64,000 nucleotides of DNA from Paucihalobacter ruber. GTDB taxonomy: Bacteria > Bacteroidota > Bacteroidia > Flavobacteriales > Flavobacteriaceae. Positions 55,994-63,872 of this stretch are shown here, piece by piece. Position 1 is the first letter of the stretch; the number at the start of each line of letters is the position of its first letter. Both the position numbers and the translations under genes were made by a program. Below the pieces are notes generated by a model. That model ran no database searches and was not told where the DNA came from. It saw only the letters and a list, made by a program, of their open reading frames with translations. The DNA lies in contig NZ_VHIQ01000006.1 in assembly GCF_006494535.1 (NCBI RefSeq), positions 248,001 to 312,000 on the forward strand. Reading direction: 5' to 3'.

Positions 55994-56371
55994 TTATGGA
56001 TTTGGTATAACCAGTTCTTGGTCCGGGTAAATCATATCCGGATTTTTTAGCTTCTCGGTATTGGCTTCAAAAATTTTGTTGTAAAGAGATGCTTTACCGT
56101 AATATTTCTGAGCAATTTTTCCCAAGGTTTCTCCCTTTTTGACTACATGACGGTGGAAAACTGAATTGTCTGCCACTTTAATATCGGCCATAATATCGGT
56201 TGGATTTTCGCCACCTATTTCTTTAATTTTATCCCATAATAGGTTCTTTTCGTATTGGGTGTTGGCCGTGCCATTCACTTTTAGCGTGCCGTTTTCTTCT
56301 TTTACGTCACCGTCTTTAATGTTTAAAGAGGCACCTAAATCTAATACTGCTTGATATTTTTCTTTTACCAT
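55994..56371 (-). CDS. LysM domain-containing protein (BON-like plus LysM)
   Basis: A 125-residue soluble protein without a signal peptide. Residues 15-65 look like a BON-type domain (VKEENGTLKVNGTANTQYEK), and residues 74-122 are a LysM (HVVKKGETLGKIAQKYYGKA with MIYPDQELVIP). The same layout is found in E. coli Kbp (YgaU), which binds potassium; the assignment here is by layout only. Convergent with cmk, 31 bases away, and divergent from rpsA. Confidence 0.82.
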   Translation of the reverse strand: MVKEKYQAVLDLGASLNIKDGDVKEENGTLKVNGTANTQYEKNLLWDKIKEIGGENPTDIMADIKVADNSVFHRHVVKKGETLGKIAQKYYGKASLYNKIFEANTEKLKNPDMIYPDQELVIPNP

Positions 56372-56490
56372 AATAAATTGATTTTAAGTTAAAAATGAGT
56401 TATAAAGATAAGAAAATTACAATAAAAATGATGAGTCTTTTAAGTTATTTTAAGTTTAAATTAAGTCTATAATTTTATGCTATAAATTAA

Positions 56491-56522
56491 TTTGGTTTTC
56501 AAAGTATTAAATTGTATTTTTG
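56491..56522 (+). promoter_or_regulatory. Bacteroidota-type promoter for rpsA
   Basis: TTTG at 56491-56494, a 20-base spacer, and TATTTTTG at 56515-56522: both elements match the consensus. Transcription would start near 56528, giving a leader of about 110 bases. Confidence 0.75.
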
Positions 56523-56525
56523 CGC

Positions 56526-56618
56526 TCCTTTTGGCGAATAGTACGGAGTAGCAAAAGGATAAGGAAAAAAATAACACTTCTGAATTGTTGTTCGTTTAAA
56601 ACTCCGTAGCGTTCAGAA
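56526..56618 (+). promoter_or_regulatory. Structured rpsA leader with possible kissing loops
   Basis: Hairpin A pairs TCCTTTTG (56526-56533) with CAAAAGGA (56552-56559); hairpin B pairs TTCTGAA (56578-56584) with TTCAGAA (56612-56618). The loop of A contains TACGGAGT (56542-56549), exactly complementary to ACTCCGTA (56601-56608) in the loop of B. Three perfect helices of 8, 7 and 8 pairs in 93 bases could give a loop-loop fold 20 bases before the rpsA ATG. Regulation by S1 itself is an inference. Confidence 0.6.
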
Positions 56619-56638
56619 TACAAATTAATTATCAGCAA

Positions 56639-58468
56639 ATGGCTGAAGAAAAAACAAATCCCGCTGAAGTTGAAGCAACTGAGGCAACAGTAGAAACTCC
56701 CGTAGTTTCTCAAGCTCAGGCAAATCCTGAACAATTCCTAAAAGATTTTAACTGGCATAATTACGAAGAAGGTATCGACCAGGTTGATGACCAAAAACTT
56801 CTAGAATTTGAAAAGTTAGTTAAAGAAAATTTCGTTGATACGCTTGATGATGAAGTGGTTGAAGGTACTGTAATTCACATTACAGACAGAGATGCTATTA
56901 TCGACATTAATGCAAAATCTGAAGGTGTTGTATCTCTAAATGAATTTAGATACAACCCCGATTTAAAAGTTGGTGATAAGGTAGAAGTGCTTATTGATGT
57001 GCGTGAAGACGCAACAGGTCAATTGGTATTATCGCACCGTAAAGCAAGAGTTATTAAGGCATGGGATCGCGTTAATGCGGCTCACGATAAAGGCGAAATT
57101 GTAAACGGTTTTGTAAAATGCAGAACCAAAGGTGGTATGATTGTAGATGTTTTTGGAATTGAAGCATTCTTACCGGGTTCACAAATTGATGTAAAACCAA
57201 TTCGCGATTACGATCAATACGTCAACAAAACAATGGAATTTAAAGTGGTTAAAATCAACCACGAATTCAAAAACATTGTAGTGTCTCACAAAGCATTGAT
57301 TGAAGCAGATATTGAAGAACAGAAAAAAGAAATCATTGGCCAATTAGAAAAAGGACAAGTGTTAGAAGGTGTTGTTAAAAACATTACTTCTTACGGTGTG
57401 TTTATTGATTTAGGTGGTGTTGATGGTTTAATTCACATTACAGATTTATCATGGTCTAGAATCAACCATCCAAACGAGATTGTTGAGTTAGATCAAAAAT
57501 TGAACGTGGTAATCCTTGATTTTGATGAAGATAAATCAAGAATTCAACTTGGTTTAAAACAACTTAACAAACACCCATGGGATGCCTTAGGTGAAGAGGT
57601 TAAAGTTGGTGATAAAGTAAAAGGCAAAGTAGTAGTTATTGCAGACTATGGTGCTTTTGTTGAAGTAGCCGATGGTGTTGAAGGACTTGTTCACGTAAGT
57701 GAAATGTCTTGGTCAACACATTTGCGTTCTGCTCAAGACTTCGTCTCTGTTGGTGACGAAATTGAAGCCGTAGTTCTTACTTTAGATCGCGAAGAGAGAA
57801 AAATGTCTCTTGGTATCAAGCAACTTACGCCAGACCCATGGACTGATATTACAGGTAAATATCCTGTAGGTTCTAAGCATGTTGGTATCGTAAGAAACTT
57901 TACAAACTTTGGTGTATTTGTTGAATTAGAAGAAGGTATAGACGGATTGATTTACATCTCTGATTTATCTTGGACTAAGAAAATTAAACACCCAAGTGAG
58001 TTTTGTGCTGTAGGTGATAAGTTAGATGTTGTTGTACTTGAACTGGATGTTGAAGGTAGAAAATTAAGTCTTGGTCACAAGCAAACTACTGCAAATCCAT
58101 GGGATAAGTACGAAACCGATTTTGCTGTTGATACCAATCACCAGGGAGAAGTTATCGAGTTGGTTGATAAAGGCGCTACAGTTAAATTTAATGAGGATAT
58201 TTTAGCATTTGTTCCTACCAGACATCTTGAAAAAGAAGACGGTAAAAAATTAGCTAAAGGAGAAACTGTCGAATTTAAAATTATTGAATTCAATAAAGAA
58301 TTCAAAAGAGTAGTGGCTTCTCATACGGCTATTTTTAAAGAAGAAGAAGCTAAAATTGTAAAAGCTGCTGTTAAAAAAGCGGAAGCGGCTGCAGATGAAG
58401 CAAAACCAACTTTTGGCGATGCAAACGATGTGTTGCAAGCGCTTAAAGATAAAATGGATGGTAAATAA
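56639..58468 (+). CDS. rpsA: 30S ribosomal protein S1
   Basis: A 609-residue protein with six S1 RNA-binding motifs. They begin near residues 75 (EGTVIHITDRDAIIDINAK), 157 (VNGFVKCRTKGGMIVDVFG), 238 (LEGVVKNITSYGVFIDLGG), 325 (VKGKVVVIADYGAFVEVAD), 412 (HVGIVRNFTNFGVFVELEE) and 498 (HQGEVIELVDKGATVKFNE). An acidic N-terminal extension and a Lys/Ala-rich C-terminal tail flank them. S1 binds mRNA and helps load structured or SD-poor messages on the 30S subunit, which matters in Bacteroidota where SD sites are rare. It has its own promoter, a structured leader and a terminator. Confidence 0.97.
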   Translation: MAEEKTNPAEVEATEATVETPVVSQAQANPEQFLKDFNWHNYEEGIDQVDDQKLLEFEKLVKENFVDTLDDEVVEGTVIHITDRDAIIDINAKSEGVVSLNEFRYNPDLKVGDKVEVLIDVREDATGQLVLSHRKARVIKAWDRVNAAHDKGEIVNGFVKCRTKGGMIVDVFGIEAFLPGSQIDVKPIRDYDQYVNKTMEFKVVKINHEFKNIVVSHKALIEADIEEQKKEIIGQLEKGQVLEGVVKNITSYGVFIDLGGVDGLIHITDLSWSRINHPNEIVELDQKLNVVILDFDEDKSRIQLGLKQLNKHPWDALGEEVKVGDKVKGKVVVIADYGAFVEVADGVEGLVHVSEMSWSTHLRSAQDFVSVGDEIEAVVLTLDREERKMSLGIKQLTPDPWTDITGKYPVGSKHVGIVRNFTNFGVFVELEEGIDGLIYISDLSWTKKIKHPSEFCAVGDKLDVVVLELDVEGRKLSLGHKQTTANPWDKYETDFAVDTNHQGEVIELVDKGATVKFNEDILAFVPTRHLEKEDGKKLAKGETVEFKIIEFNKEFKRVVASHTAIFKEEEAKIVKAAVKKAEAAADEAKPTFGDANDVLQALKDKMDGK

Positions 58469-58490
58469 TAATACCAAATTATAAGCAATA

Positions 58491-58521
58491 AAAAACCTCT
58501 CAATTTTTGGGAGGTTTTTTT
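58491..58521 (+). terminator. Rho-independent terminator after rpsA
   Basis: AAAAACCTC (58491-58499) pairs with GAGGTTTTT (58511-58519), followed by more T. Confidence 0.9.
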
Positions 58522-58588
58522 ATGCTACAAAATTAAATATGCAACAATTAAATTTTATTAACTTTACAGCCACAGAGGTTTCAGTTAT

Positions 58589-59128
58589 ATGAGTAAAAAA
58601 TTACTGCTATCAGCCAAAGAAATTGACATCATTTTAAATAGATTGGCTTGTCAACTCATCGAAAACCATAATGATTTTTCAGATACTGTATTAATTGGTA
58701 TTCAACCCAGAGGAACTTTTTTAGCCAAAAGACTGGCCGACATGCTTATTAATAACTACAATATTAGTAAAGTTGAACTGGGTTCGCTAGACATCACTTT
58801 TTTTAGAGACGATTTTAGGCGTGGTGATAAACCTCTGGCCGCTAATGCTACACATATTGATTTTTTAGTTGAAGATAAAAATGTAGTGTTTATTGATGAT
58901 GTGTTGTACACAGGTAGAAGTATCAGGGCAGCATTAACAGCCATTCAATCTTTTGGCAGACCAAGACACATAGAATTATTAACGCTGATAGATAGAAGGT
59001 TTAGCAGGCATTTGCCCATTCAGCCCGATTACAGAGGCAGACAGGTAGATGCCATCAATAATGAAAAAGTAATTGTAAACTGGAAAGAAAATAACGGAGA
59101 AGACGCCGTTTACCTTATAAATAAATAA
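58589..59128 (+). CDS. pyrR: Bifunctional pyr operon regulator / uracil phosphoribosyltransferase
   Basis: A 179-residue protein of usual PyrR length. The PRPP-binding site VVFIDDVLYTGRSIRAAL is near residue 96, GIQPRGTFLAKRLAD near 35 and LLTLIDRRFSRHLPIQPDYR near 131. PyrR converts uracil and PRPP to UMP; in Firmicutes it also binds pyr mRNA. I do not see a PyrR-type anti-terminator hairpin in the 120 bases upstream, so the regulatory role is unproven here. pyrB begins 3 bases after its stop. Confidence 0.92.
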   Translation: MSKKLLLSAKEIDIILNRLACQLIENHNDFSDTVLIGIQPRGTFLAKRLADMLINNYNISKVELGSLDITFFRDDFRRGDKPLAANATHIDFLVEDKNVVFIDDVLYTGRSIRAALTAIQSFGRPRHIELLTLIDRRFSRHLPIQPDYRGRQVDAINNEKVIVNWKENNGEDAVYLINK

Positions 59129-59131
59129 CAA

Positions 59132-60061
59132 ATGAGCGCACTGAGCGTTAATCACTTACTAGGAATAAAATATCTCACTTCAGATGATATTGACTTAATT
59201 TTTGAAACAGCCGATCAATTTAAAGAAGTTATCAACCGGCCAATCAAAAAGGTACCTTCTTTAAGAGATATTACTGTTGCCAATTTATTTTTTGAAAACT
59301 CAACCCGAACAAAACTGTCGTTTGAATTGGCGGAAAAACGGCTATCAGCCGATATTATCAATTTTTCGGCCGCTCAATCTTCTGTTAAAAAAGGAGAAAC
59401 TTTAATTGATACAGTCAACAATATTTTATCAATGAAAGTCGATATGGTGGTAATGCGCCATCCCAATCCCGGTGCTTGTGTATTTCTGTCAAAGCACATC
59501 AGTGCCACCATTATCAATGCCGGCGATGGCGCTCACGAACATCCCACTCAGGCGCTGTTGGATTCATATTCCATTAAAGAAAAATTAGGAACTGTAAACG
59601 GTAAAAAGGTAGTAATAGTTGGAGATATTTTACATAGTAGAGTAGCACTTTCAAATATTTATGCACTTCAAAAACAGGGAGCAGAAGTCATGGTTTGCGG
59701 TCCAAAAACTTTGTTACCAAAATACATAAGTAGTCTTGGTGTACAAGTTGAAACCAATCTATTGAAAGCCTTAAATTGGTGCGATGTAGCCAATATGTTA
59801 AGAGTGCAAAATGAAAGGATGGAAGTAAATTATTTCCCTTCAACCAGAGAGTATGCACAGCAATACGGTGTGTCAAGAGAAATCTTAAATAAATTAGATA
59901 AGGAAATCGTGATTATGCATCCCGGACCCATAAACCGTGGTGTTGAAATAACCAGTGATGTGGCAGATTCTCAACATTCCATTATTCTTAATCAGGTTGA
60001 AAATGGGGTGGCTGTGAGAATGGCAGTTATTTATTTATTAGCGTCGAAAATAAAGCATTAA
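59132..60061 (+). CDS. pyrB: Aspartate carbamoyltransferase, catalytic chain
   Basis: A 309-residue enzyme. The carbamoyl phosphate site FFENSTRTKLSFELAEKRL is near residue 52, GDGAHEHPTQALLDSY near 130, VVIVGDILHSRVALSN near 156, and HPGPINRGVEI near 267. It condenses aspartate and carbamoyl phosphate to N-carbamoylaspartate in the first committed step of pyrimidine synthesis. Downstream of pyrR with a 3-base gap and 4 bases before the next gene, so part of a pyrR-pyrB operon. No pyrI regulatory chain is adjacent. Confidence 0.96.
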   Translation: MSALSVNHLLGIKYLTSDDIDLIFETADQFKEVINRPIKKVPSLRDITVANLFFENSTRTKLSFELAEKRLSADIINFSAAQSSVKKGETLIDTVNNILSMKVDMVVMRHPNPGACVFLSKHISATIINAGDGAHEHPTQALLDSYSIKEKLGTVNGKKVVIVGDILHSRVALSNIYALQKQGAEVMVCGPKTLLPKYISSLGVQVETNLLKALNWCDVANMLRVQNERMEVNYFPSTREYAQQYGVSREILNKLDKEIVIMHPGPINRGVEITSDVADSQHSIILNQVENGVAVRMAVIYLLASKIKH

Positions 60062-60065
60062 TCCT

Positions 60066-60398
60066 ATGATTTTAGACTCTTCCAATGGTATTGTTACCAT
60101 CACTCAACAAACTGAAACTATTGCAGACTTGGTGCAGCAAATATACGATGCTTATCCAAAATTTAAGAATGATAATGTTATCGTAAGTCTTTCGGGATTT
60201 AAAACCTTGGTACTTGACGATGTGCTTCATTTTATATTAATTTCAACCAAGCATAGGTCAAAAAAGCATTCTTTTGTGATCGTCACAGATAAGTTCAATC
60301 TTAATGATGTACCGGACGAATTAATAATTGTACCAACCATTCAAGAAGCCATCGATATTATTGAAATGGAAGAAATGGAGCGCGATTTGGGTTTTTAA
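60066..60398 (+). CDS. Small unknown protein in the pyrB-rnz interval
   Basis: A 110-residue soluble protein beginning MILDSSNGIVTITQQTETIA, with NDNVIVSLSGFKTLVLDDVL in the middle, HSFVIVTDKFNLNDVP and a tail DIIEMEEMERDLGF. The alternating strand-helix pattern recalls a STAS-like fold, but I cannot identify it surely. Relatives may be mislabelled as ribonuclease Z because rnz is the next gene. It has none of the metal-binding His motifs of RNase Z. It follows pyrB by 4 bases. Confidence 0.75.
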   Translation: MILDSSNGIVTITQQTETIADLVQQIYDAYPKFKNDNVIVSLSGFKTLVLDDVLHFILISTKHRSKKHSFVIVTDKFNLNDVPDELIIVPTIQEAIDIIEMEEMERDLGF

Positions 60399-60468
60399 TG
60401 CAAAATGCATTCCCATAAAATTTATTGAAGGTTTCAAATTGAACTTTCGGGTAAAATTATTCTAAAAA

Positions 60469-61374
60469 ATGAAGTTAACCATATTAGGCTGTTATAGTGC
60501 AACACCTCGATTTGATAATAATCCAACATCTCAGGTGCTTGAAATTAACAACCATATTTTTCTAATAGATTGTGGTGAAGGCACACAGGTACAACTAAGA
60601 CAACAAAAGATAAAATTTGCAAGAATAAAGCACATCTTTATATCACATCTCCACGGTGATCATTATTTTGGTTTAATAGGTTTGATATCAACATTTAGAC
60701 TTTTAAAACGTGAAACCGATTTACATATTTACGGACCAAAAGGAATAAAAGAAGTGATTACACTACAATTAAAACTCTCAGATTCCTGGACCAATTACAA
60801 TCTGTATTTTCATGAATTAGAATCAAGCCAGTCTGAATTGATTTTTGAAGATGAAAAAGTTGAAGTAAGAACCATTCCTTTGAAACATCGTATTTATGCC
60901 AATGGTTATCTATTTAAGGAAAAACCAGGAGAAAGAACGCTAGATGTTGAGGCCGCAAAAATATTGAATATAAACAAAGCCTACTACAATAAGCTAAAAC
61001 AAGGTTTTGACATTGAAAACGAACATGGCCGGCTGATTTCAAATGAAGAGGTTACTTTTGATCCGCCAACACCTAAGAGCTATGCCTTTTGCAGCGATAC
61101 GGTTTATAAACCAGATATTGTACCAATTGTAATGAATGTAACGGCAATTTATCACGAATCTACTTTTCTGGATAAACACGAACACCTATGCGAACCCACA
61201 AAGCACAGCACTGCCAAACAAGCTGCGTTAATTGCCAGAGATGCTAATGCTGGAACGTTAATTTTAGGTCATTATTCAACCCGTTACGATGACTTAAATT
61301 TATTTAAGATAGAAGCGCAACGTGTTTTTGACAATGTTGAGTTGGCCGATGATGGTAAAGTATTTAATTTTTAA
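60469..61374 (+). CDS. rnz: Ribonuclease Z
   Basis: A 301-residue metallo-beta-lactamase-fold protein. The metal site HLHGDHYFGL is near residue 60, and CEPTKHSTAKQAALIARDAN near 244 with GHYSTRY near 266 carries further His ligands. LGCYSATPRFDNNPTSQVLE at the start is typical of RNase Z. It removes the 3' trailer of tRNA precursors. It ends convergently with the 138-residue unknown gene, overlapping it by 11 bases. Confidence 0.94.
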   Translation: MKLTILGCYSATPRFDNNPTSQVLEINNHIFLIDCGEGTQVQLRQQKIKFARIKHIFISHLHGDHYFGLIGLISTFRLLKRETDLHIYGPKGIKEVITLQLKLSDSWTNYNLYFHELESSQSELIFEDEKVEVRTIPLKHRIYANGYLFKEKPGERTLDVEAAKILNINKAYYNKLKQGFDIENEHGRLISNEEVTFDPPTPKSYAFCSDTVYKPDIVPIVMNVTAIYHESTFLDKHEHLCEPTKHSTAKQAALIARDANAGTLILGHYSTRYDDLNLFKIEAQRVFDNVELADDGKVFNF

Positions 61375-61780
61375 ATTCTTCTAAATTTAACATCCAATTA
61401 ATCGCTTCGTCTAAACTAAAACAACGTTTGGTACTTTTGGTTGTGAGGCGTTTTTCGATATCGGCATTGAGATGGCTAAATTTGGTATAAGATACAATTG
61501 CATTGGCAATAACCAAATCGTATGTTTCATGGAATTTAGTCCACAACCTGGGATCGTTGGAGTAGGAGTTAATTCTATTTGAAATATAACCTATTTTTGG
61601 GTTGTTGCCATAATGTTCAACAATTAATACAGCAACTGCCTCAATTTTATCCCAACCGTAATCTACGTCTTCAAATATTTCTCCAATAACAAATTTTTCA
61701 CAAAAGAAAAACTCACCAAATTCTAATACAATTTTACAATAGTTAAAAGATTTAACGTATTCAGATTCTTCAAATTTCAC
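61364..61780 (-). CDS. Unknown protein, convergent with rnz
   Basis: A 138-residue soluble protein beginning MKFEESEYVKSFNYCKIVLE. It has FFFCEKFVIGEIFEDVDYGW, VAVLIVEHYGNNPKIGYISNR and a tail with CFSLDEAINWMLNLEEF. The tail and strand spacing are reminiscent of STAS/SpoIIAA-like proteins, but no motif is firm. No signal peptide or membrane helix. Monocistronic, divergent from pdxH with 90 AT-rich bases between. Confidence 0.7.
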   Translation of the reverse strand: MKFEESEYVKSFNYCKIVLEFGEFFFCEKFVIGEIFEDVDYGWDKIEAVAVLIVEHYGNNPKIGYISNRINSYSNDPRLWTKFHETYDLVIANAIVSYTKFSHLNADIEKRLTTKSTKRCFSLDEAINWMLNLEEFKN

Positions 61781-61869
61781 ACAGATAATATTTTTTCGAA
61801 TATATATATTTTTATGGATTGTCCAACTAATAATTACATAATCCTTATTTTTGATTAAAAATTGAGTTT

Positions 61870-62517
61870 ATGGATAACGATTTAAGTAATTATCGTAAAA
61901 CCTATAAGAAAAGGGAGTTGCTGGAGAGCGATATTCCTGAAAACCCGCTGGAACTTTTCCAAAAGTGGTTTTATGAGGTAGATTTAAATTTTCCAGAAAT
62001 TGAGGCTAATGCCATGACCATTTCAACTATAGGTAGCGACGGATTTCCACGAGGTAGAGTTGTACTGTTAAAAAAGTACACTTACGAAGGTTTTATTTTT
62101 TACACCAATTACAATAGTGAAAAAGGAAAGTCATTATTAAAGAATAATAAGGTGAGCTTGTCTTTCTTCTGGCATGGTACGGAGCAACAGATAATAATTA
62201 AGGGCAATGCCGAGAAAATTGCGGATAATTTAAGCGATGGTTATTTTGAAACCAGACCCAGAGGAAGTCAGTTAGGCGCTTGGGTTTCTAATCAAAGTTC
62301 AGTTATTGAGAACAGAGAAGAAATAGAAAATAAACTTAAGAACCTTGAAGTAGAATTTAACGGTAAAGAAATACCCCGTCCGCCATTTTGGGGTGGATTT
62401 ATTGTAAAACCAGTTGAAATTGAATTTTGGCAAGGTAGACCCAACAGGTTACACGACAGAATTAGATATTCACTCGATGCAGATTTTAATTGGATTATTG
62501 AACGTCTGTCTCCATGA
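61870..62517 (+). CDS. pdxH: Pyridoxamine 5'-phosphate oxidase
   Basis: A 215-residue flavoprotein. The N-terminus with NPLELFQKWFYEV near residue 26, FPRGRVVLLKKYTYEGFIFY near 58, SLSFFWHGTEQQIIIKGNAE near 96, and the closing GRPNRLHDRIRY near 194 are standard PdxH strings. It oxidises pyridoxamine or pyridoxine 5'-phosphate to PLP with FMN. Length is normal. Confidence 0.95.
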   Translation: MDNDLSNYRKTYKKRELLESDIPENPLELFQKWFYEVDLNFPEIEANAMTISTIGSDGFPRGRVVLLKKYTYEGFIFYTNYNSEKGKSLLKNNKVSLSFFWHGTEQQIIIKGNAEKIADNLSDGYFETRPRGSQLGAWVSNQSSVIENREEIENKLKNLEVEFNGKEIPRPPFWGGFIVKPVEIEFWQGRPNRLHDRIRYSLDADFNWIIERLSP

Positions 62518-62546
62518 TTTTAATGAGATTACAAAGATCTCAAAAC

Positions 62547-62657
62547 ATCGACAAAATGCATTATTAATAGATGTAATACACTAAAATACTTAGAATAATT
62601 ATAAATAATCGACGAAATACACCTAAAAACGATAAAAAACACGTAGTTTGTCGATTT
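62547..62657. promoter_or_regulatory. Three AATCGAC(A/G)AA-type sites upstream of the CAP lipoprotein
   Basis: CATCGACAAAATGCA (from 62546), AATCGACGAAATACA (62607-62621) and, inverted, TTTGTCGATTT (62647-62657; complement AAATCGACAAA). The second and third form a widely spaced inverted repeat. Possible operator; the regulator is unknown. Confidence 0.45.
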
Positions 62658-62728
62658 TAACATTTCTTTAACAGTCATACTCAGAGTAGCGGTTAATTTT
62701 ACTAAACCAAATCTAAAATACCCTACTT

Positions 62729-63223
62729 ATGAAAGTTTCTATGACCTTGCCGTTATTGGCATTTATAGCACTTGTTGGCTTCACATCTTGCTCAACAGAA
62801 AGTTTCCCTGAAGAAGTAAGTACTCTTAACATCAATCAGGCACCACAGGCCAAAGTGATTGAATTGGAGATTATGGAATTAATTAATGAACACAGAATTA
62901 GTATCGGTTTAACACCGCTGAGAAATCATAATGTTGTTAAATCGGTTGCATTTTCACATACTGATTATATGATTGAAGTTAATCAAGTAAATCATGATAA
63001 CTTCTTTCAAAGAAAAAGCAGCTTAGAACAACACGCCAGAGCCTCAAGAGTGGCCGAGAATGTGGCTTATTCTTTTAATTCAGCCCAAGCAGTTGTGAAT
63101 GCTTGGTTAAAAAGTGAAGGACATAGAGAAACTATTGAAGGTGATTTTACAGATTTTGATATTTCTGCTGAACAAAATGAACAGGGCAGATGGTACTACA
63201 CAAATATTTTTATCAAGCGATAA
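62729..63223 (+). CDS. CAP (SCP/PR1) domain lipoprotein
   Basis: A 164-residue protein with a lipoprotein signal (GFTSCSTES, Cys21). The CAP domain has VIELEIMELINEHRISIGLT near residue 43, VKSVAFSHTDYMIEVNQVNH near 70, AENVAYSFNSAQAVVNAWLK near 111 with SEGHRETIEGDF and the strand GRWYYTNIFIK. The conserved His residues in AFSHTDYM and SEGHRE form the usual CAP cavity. Bacterial members are secreted or surface proteins of varied roles. It is monocistronic, with a repeat-bearing upstream region and a terminator. Confidence 0.88.
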   Translation: MKVSMTLPLLAFIALVGFTSCSTESFPEEVSTLNINQAPQAKVIELEIMELINEHRISIGLTPLRNHNVVKSVAFSHTDYMIEVNQVNHDNFFQRKSSLEQHARASRVAENVAYSFNSAQAVVNAWLKSEGHRETIEGDFTDFDISAEQNEQGRWYYTNIFIKR

Positions 63224-63248
63224 ATGCGATAATTTGATTAATAGTTTC

Positions 63249-63277
63249 AAAAGCCGCATTTATCTTGTGGCTTTTTT
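63249..63277 (+). terminator. Rho-independent terminator after the CAP lipoprotein
   Basis: AAAAGCCGCA (63249-63258) pairs with TGTGGCTTTT (63266-63275, one G-U), then T. Confidence 0.85.
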
Positions 63278-63396
63278 ATTGGATAGTATTGTGGTACTTT
63301 TTAAAATACCTCAACTCCTAACTTTATATCTAATTAAATATCAACTCCTTTAATATAATTCGGATTCCTTTAGTTTCTTTAAATTTTCAAGTAAAG

Positions 63397-63439
63397 CTTG
63401 TCATTTAGATAGAGCGGGGAACGAGCGATGAGACATTTT
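63397..63439. repeat. Degenerate TGTCATT...GAGCGATGAGA intergenic repeat
   Basis: CTTGTCATTTAGATAGAGCG and ACGAGCGATGAGACATTTT resemble, from memory, a flavobacterial intergenic repeat starting TGTCATTTCGA. It is more GC-rich than its AT-rich surroundings. Only one copy is in the window. Confidence 0.4.
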
Positions 63440-63798
63440 AAAACACGAGTTTTTCTCTTCTTAACTTATTTCATGCCCGATCGACTGCCGGACAGGGTTA
63501 AGGCCGAATCAGCAAATTAAAGGGTATTCAAGAAAGTTATTTCATTCTACGGTACTACAGATTTCAAATCAACAATAATTCGCTTATTGGTCATTAATAT
63601 GACTTTGTTTTACTATAAAATGAAACCAATAGTTCACATATAAGTCTTGTATTAAAATAGAATGATTGTGTAATGTTTCATGAAATTTTCATTAGACGAG
63701 CTTTCTTAAACCGAATTGTTTTGTATTATAAACTTGCTTTATCTAAAACTTCACTGTTAATTTTATGATTATTAAATTCAATGATGTATAAATTAATA
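63440..63798. other. Gene-free AT-rich stretch
   Basis: No convincing open frame, RNA gene or strong hairpin in these bases. A GC-rich patch at 63474-63510 (GCCCGATCGACTGCCGGACA) looks like another repeat remnant. Confidence 0.5.
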
Positions 63799-63817
63799 TT
63801 GACATGAAAAATATGTC

Positions 63818-63847
63818 AAAAAAAAAGCCACCCGTTATGGATGGCTT
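63818..63847 (-). terminator. Terminator of the OmpA-family gene (minus strand)
   Basis: AAGCCACCC (63825-63833) pairs with GGATGGCTT (63839-63847) with one mismatch; read on the minus strand it is followed by a run of T. A second hairpin (TTGACAT/ATGTCAA, 63799-63819) lies just beyond. Confidence 0.7.
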
Positions 63848-63872
63848 CTTATTTAGTTAAGTTTTGATTATA

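Noticed and set aside
58469-58588. PyrR-type attenuator upstream of pyrR
   Set aside because: The only hairpin is the rpsA terminator; no anti-terminator alternative or PyrR-binding loop was found.
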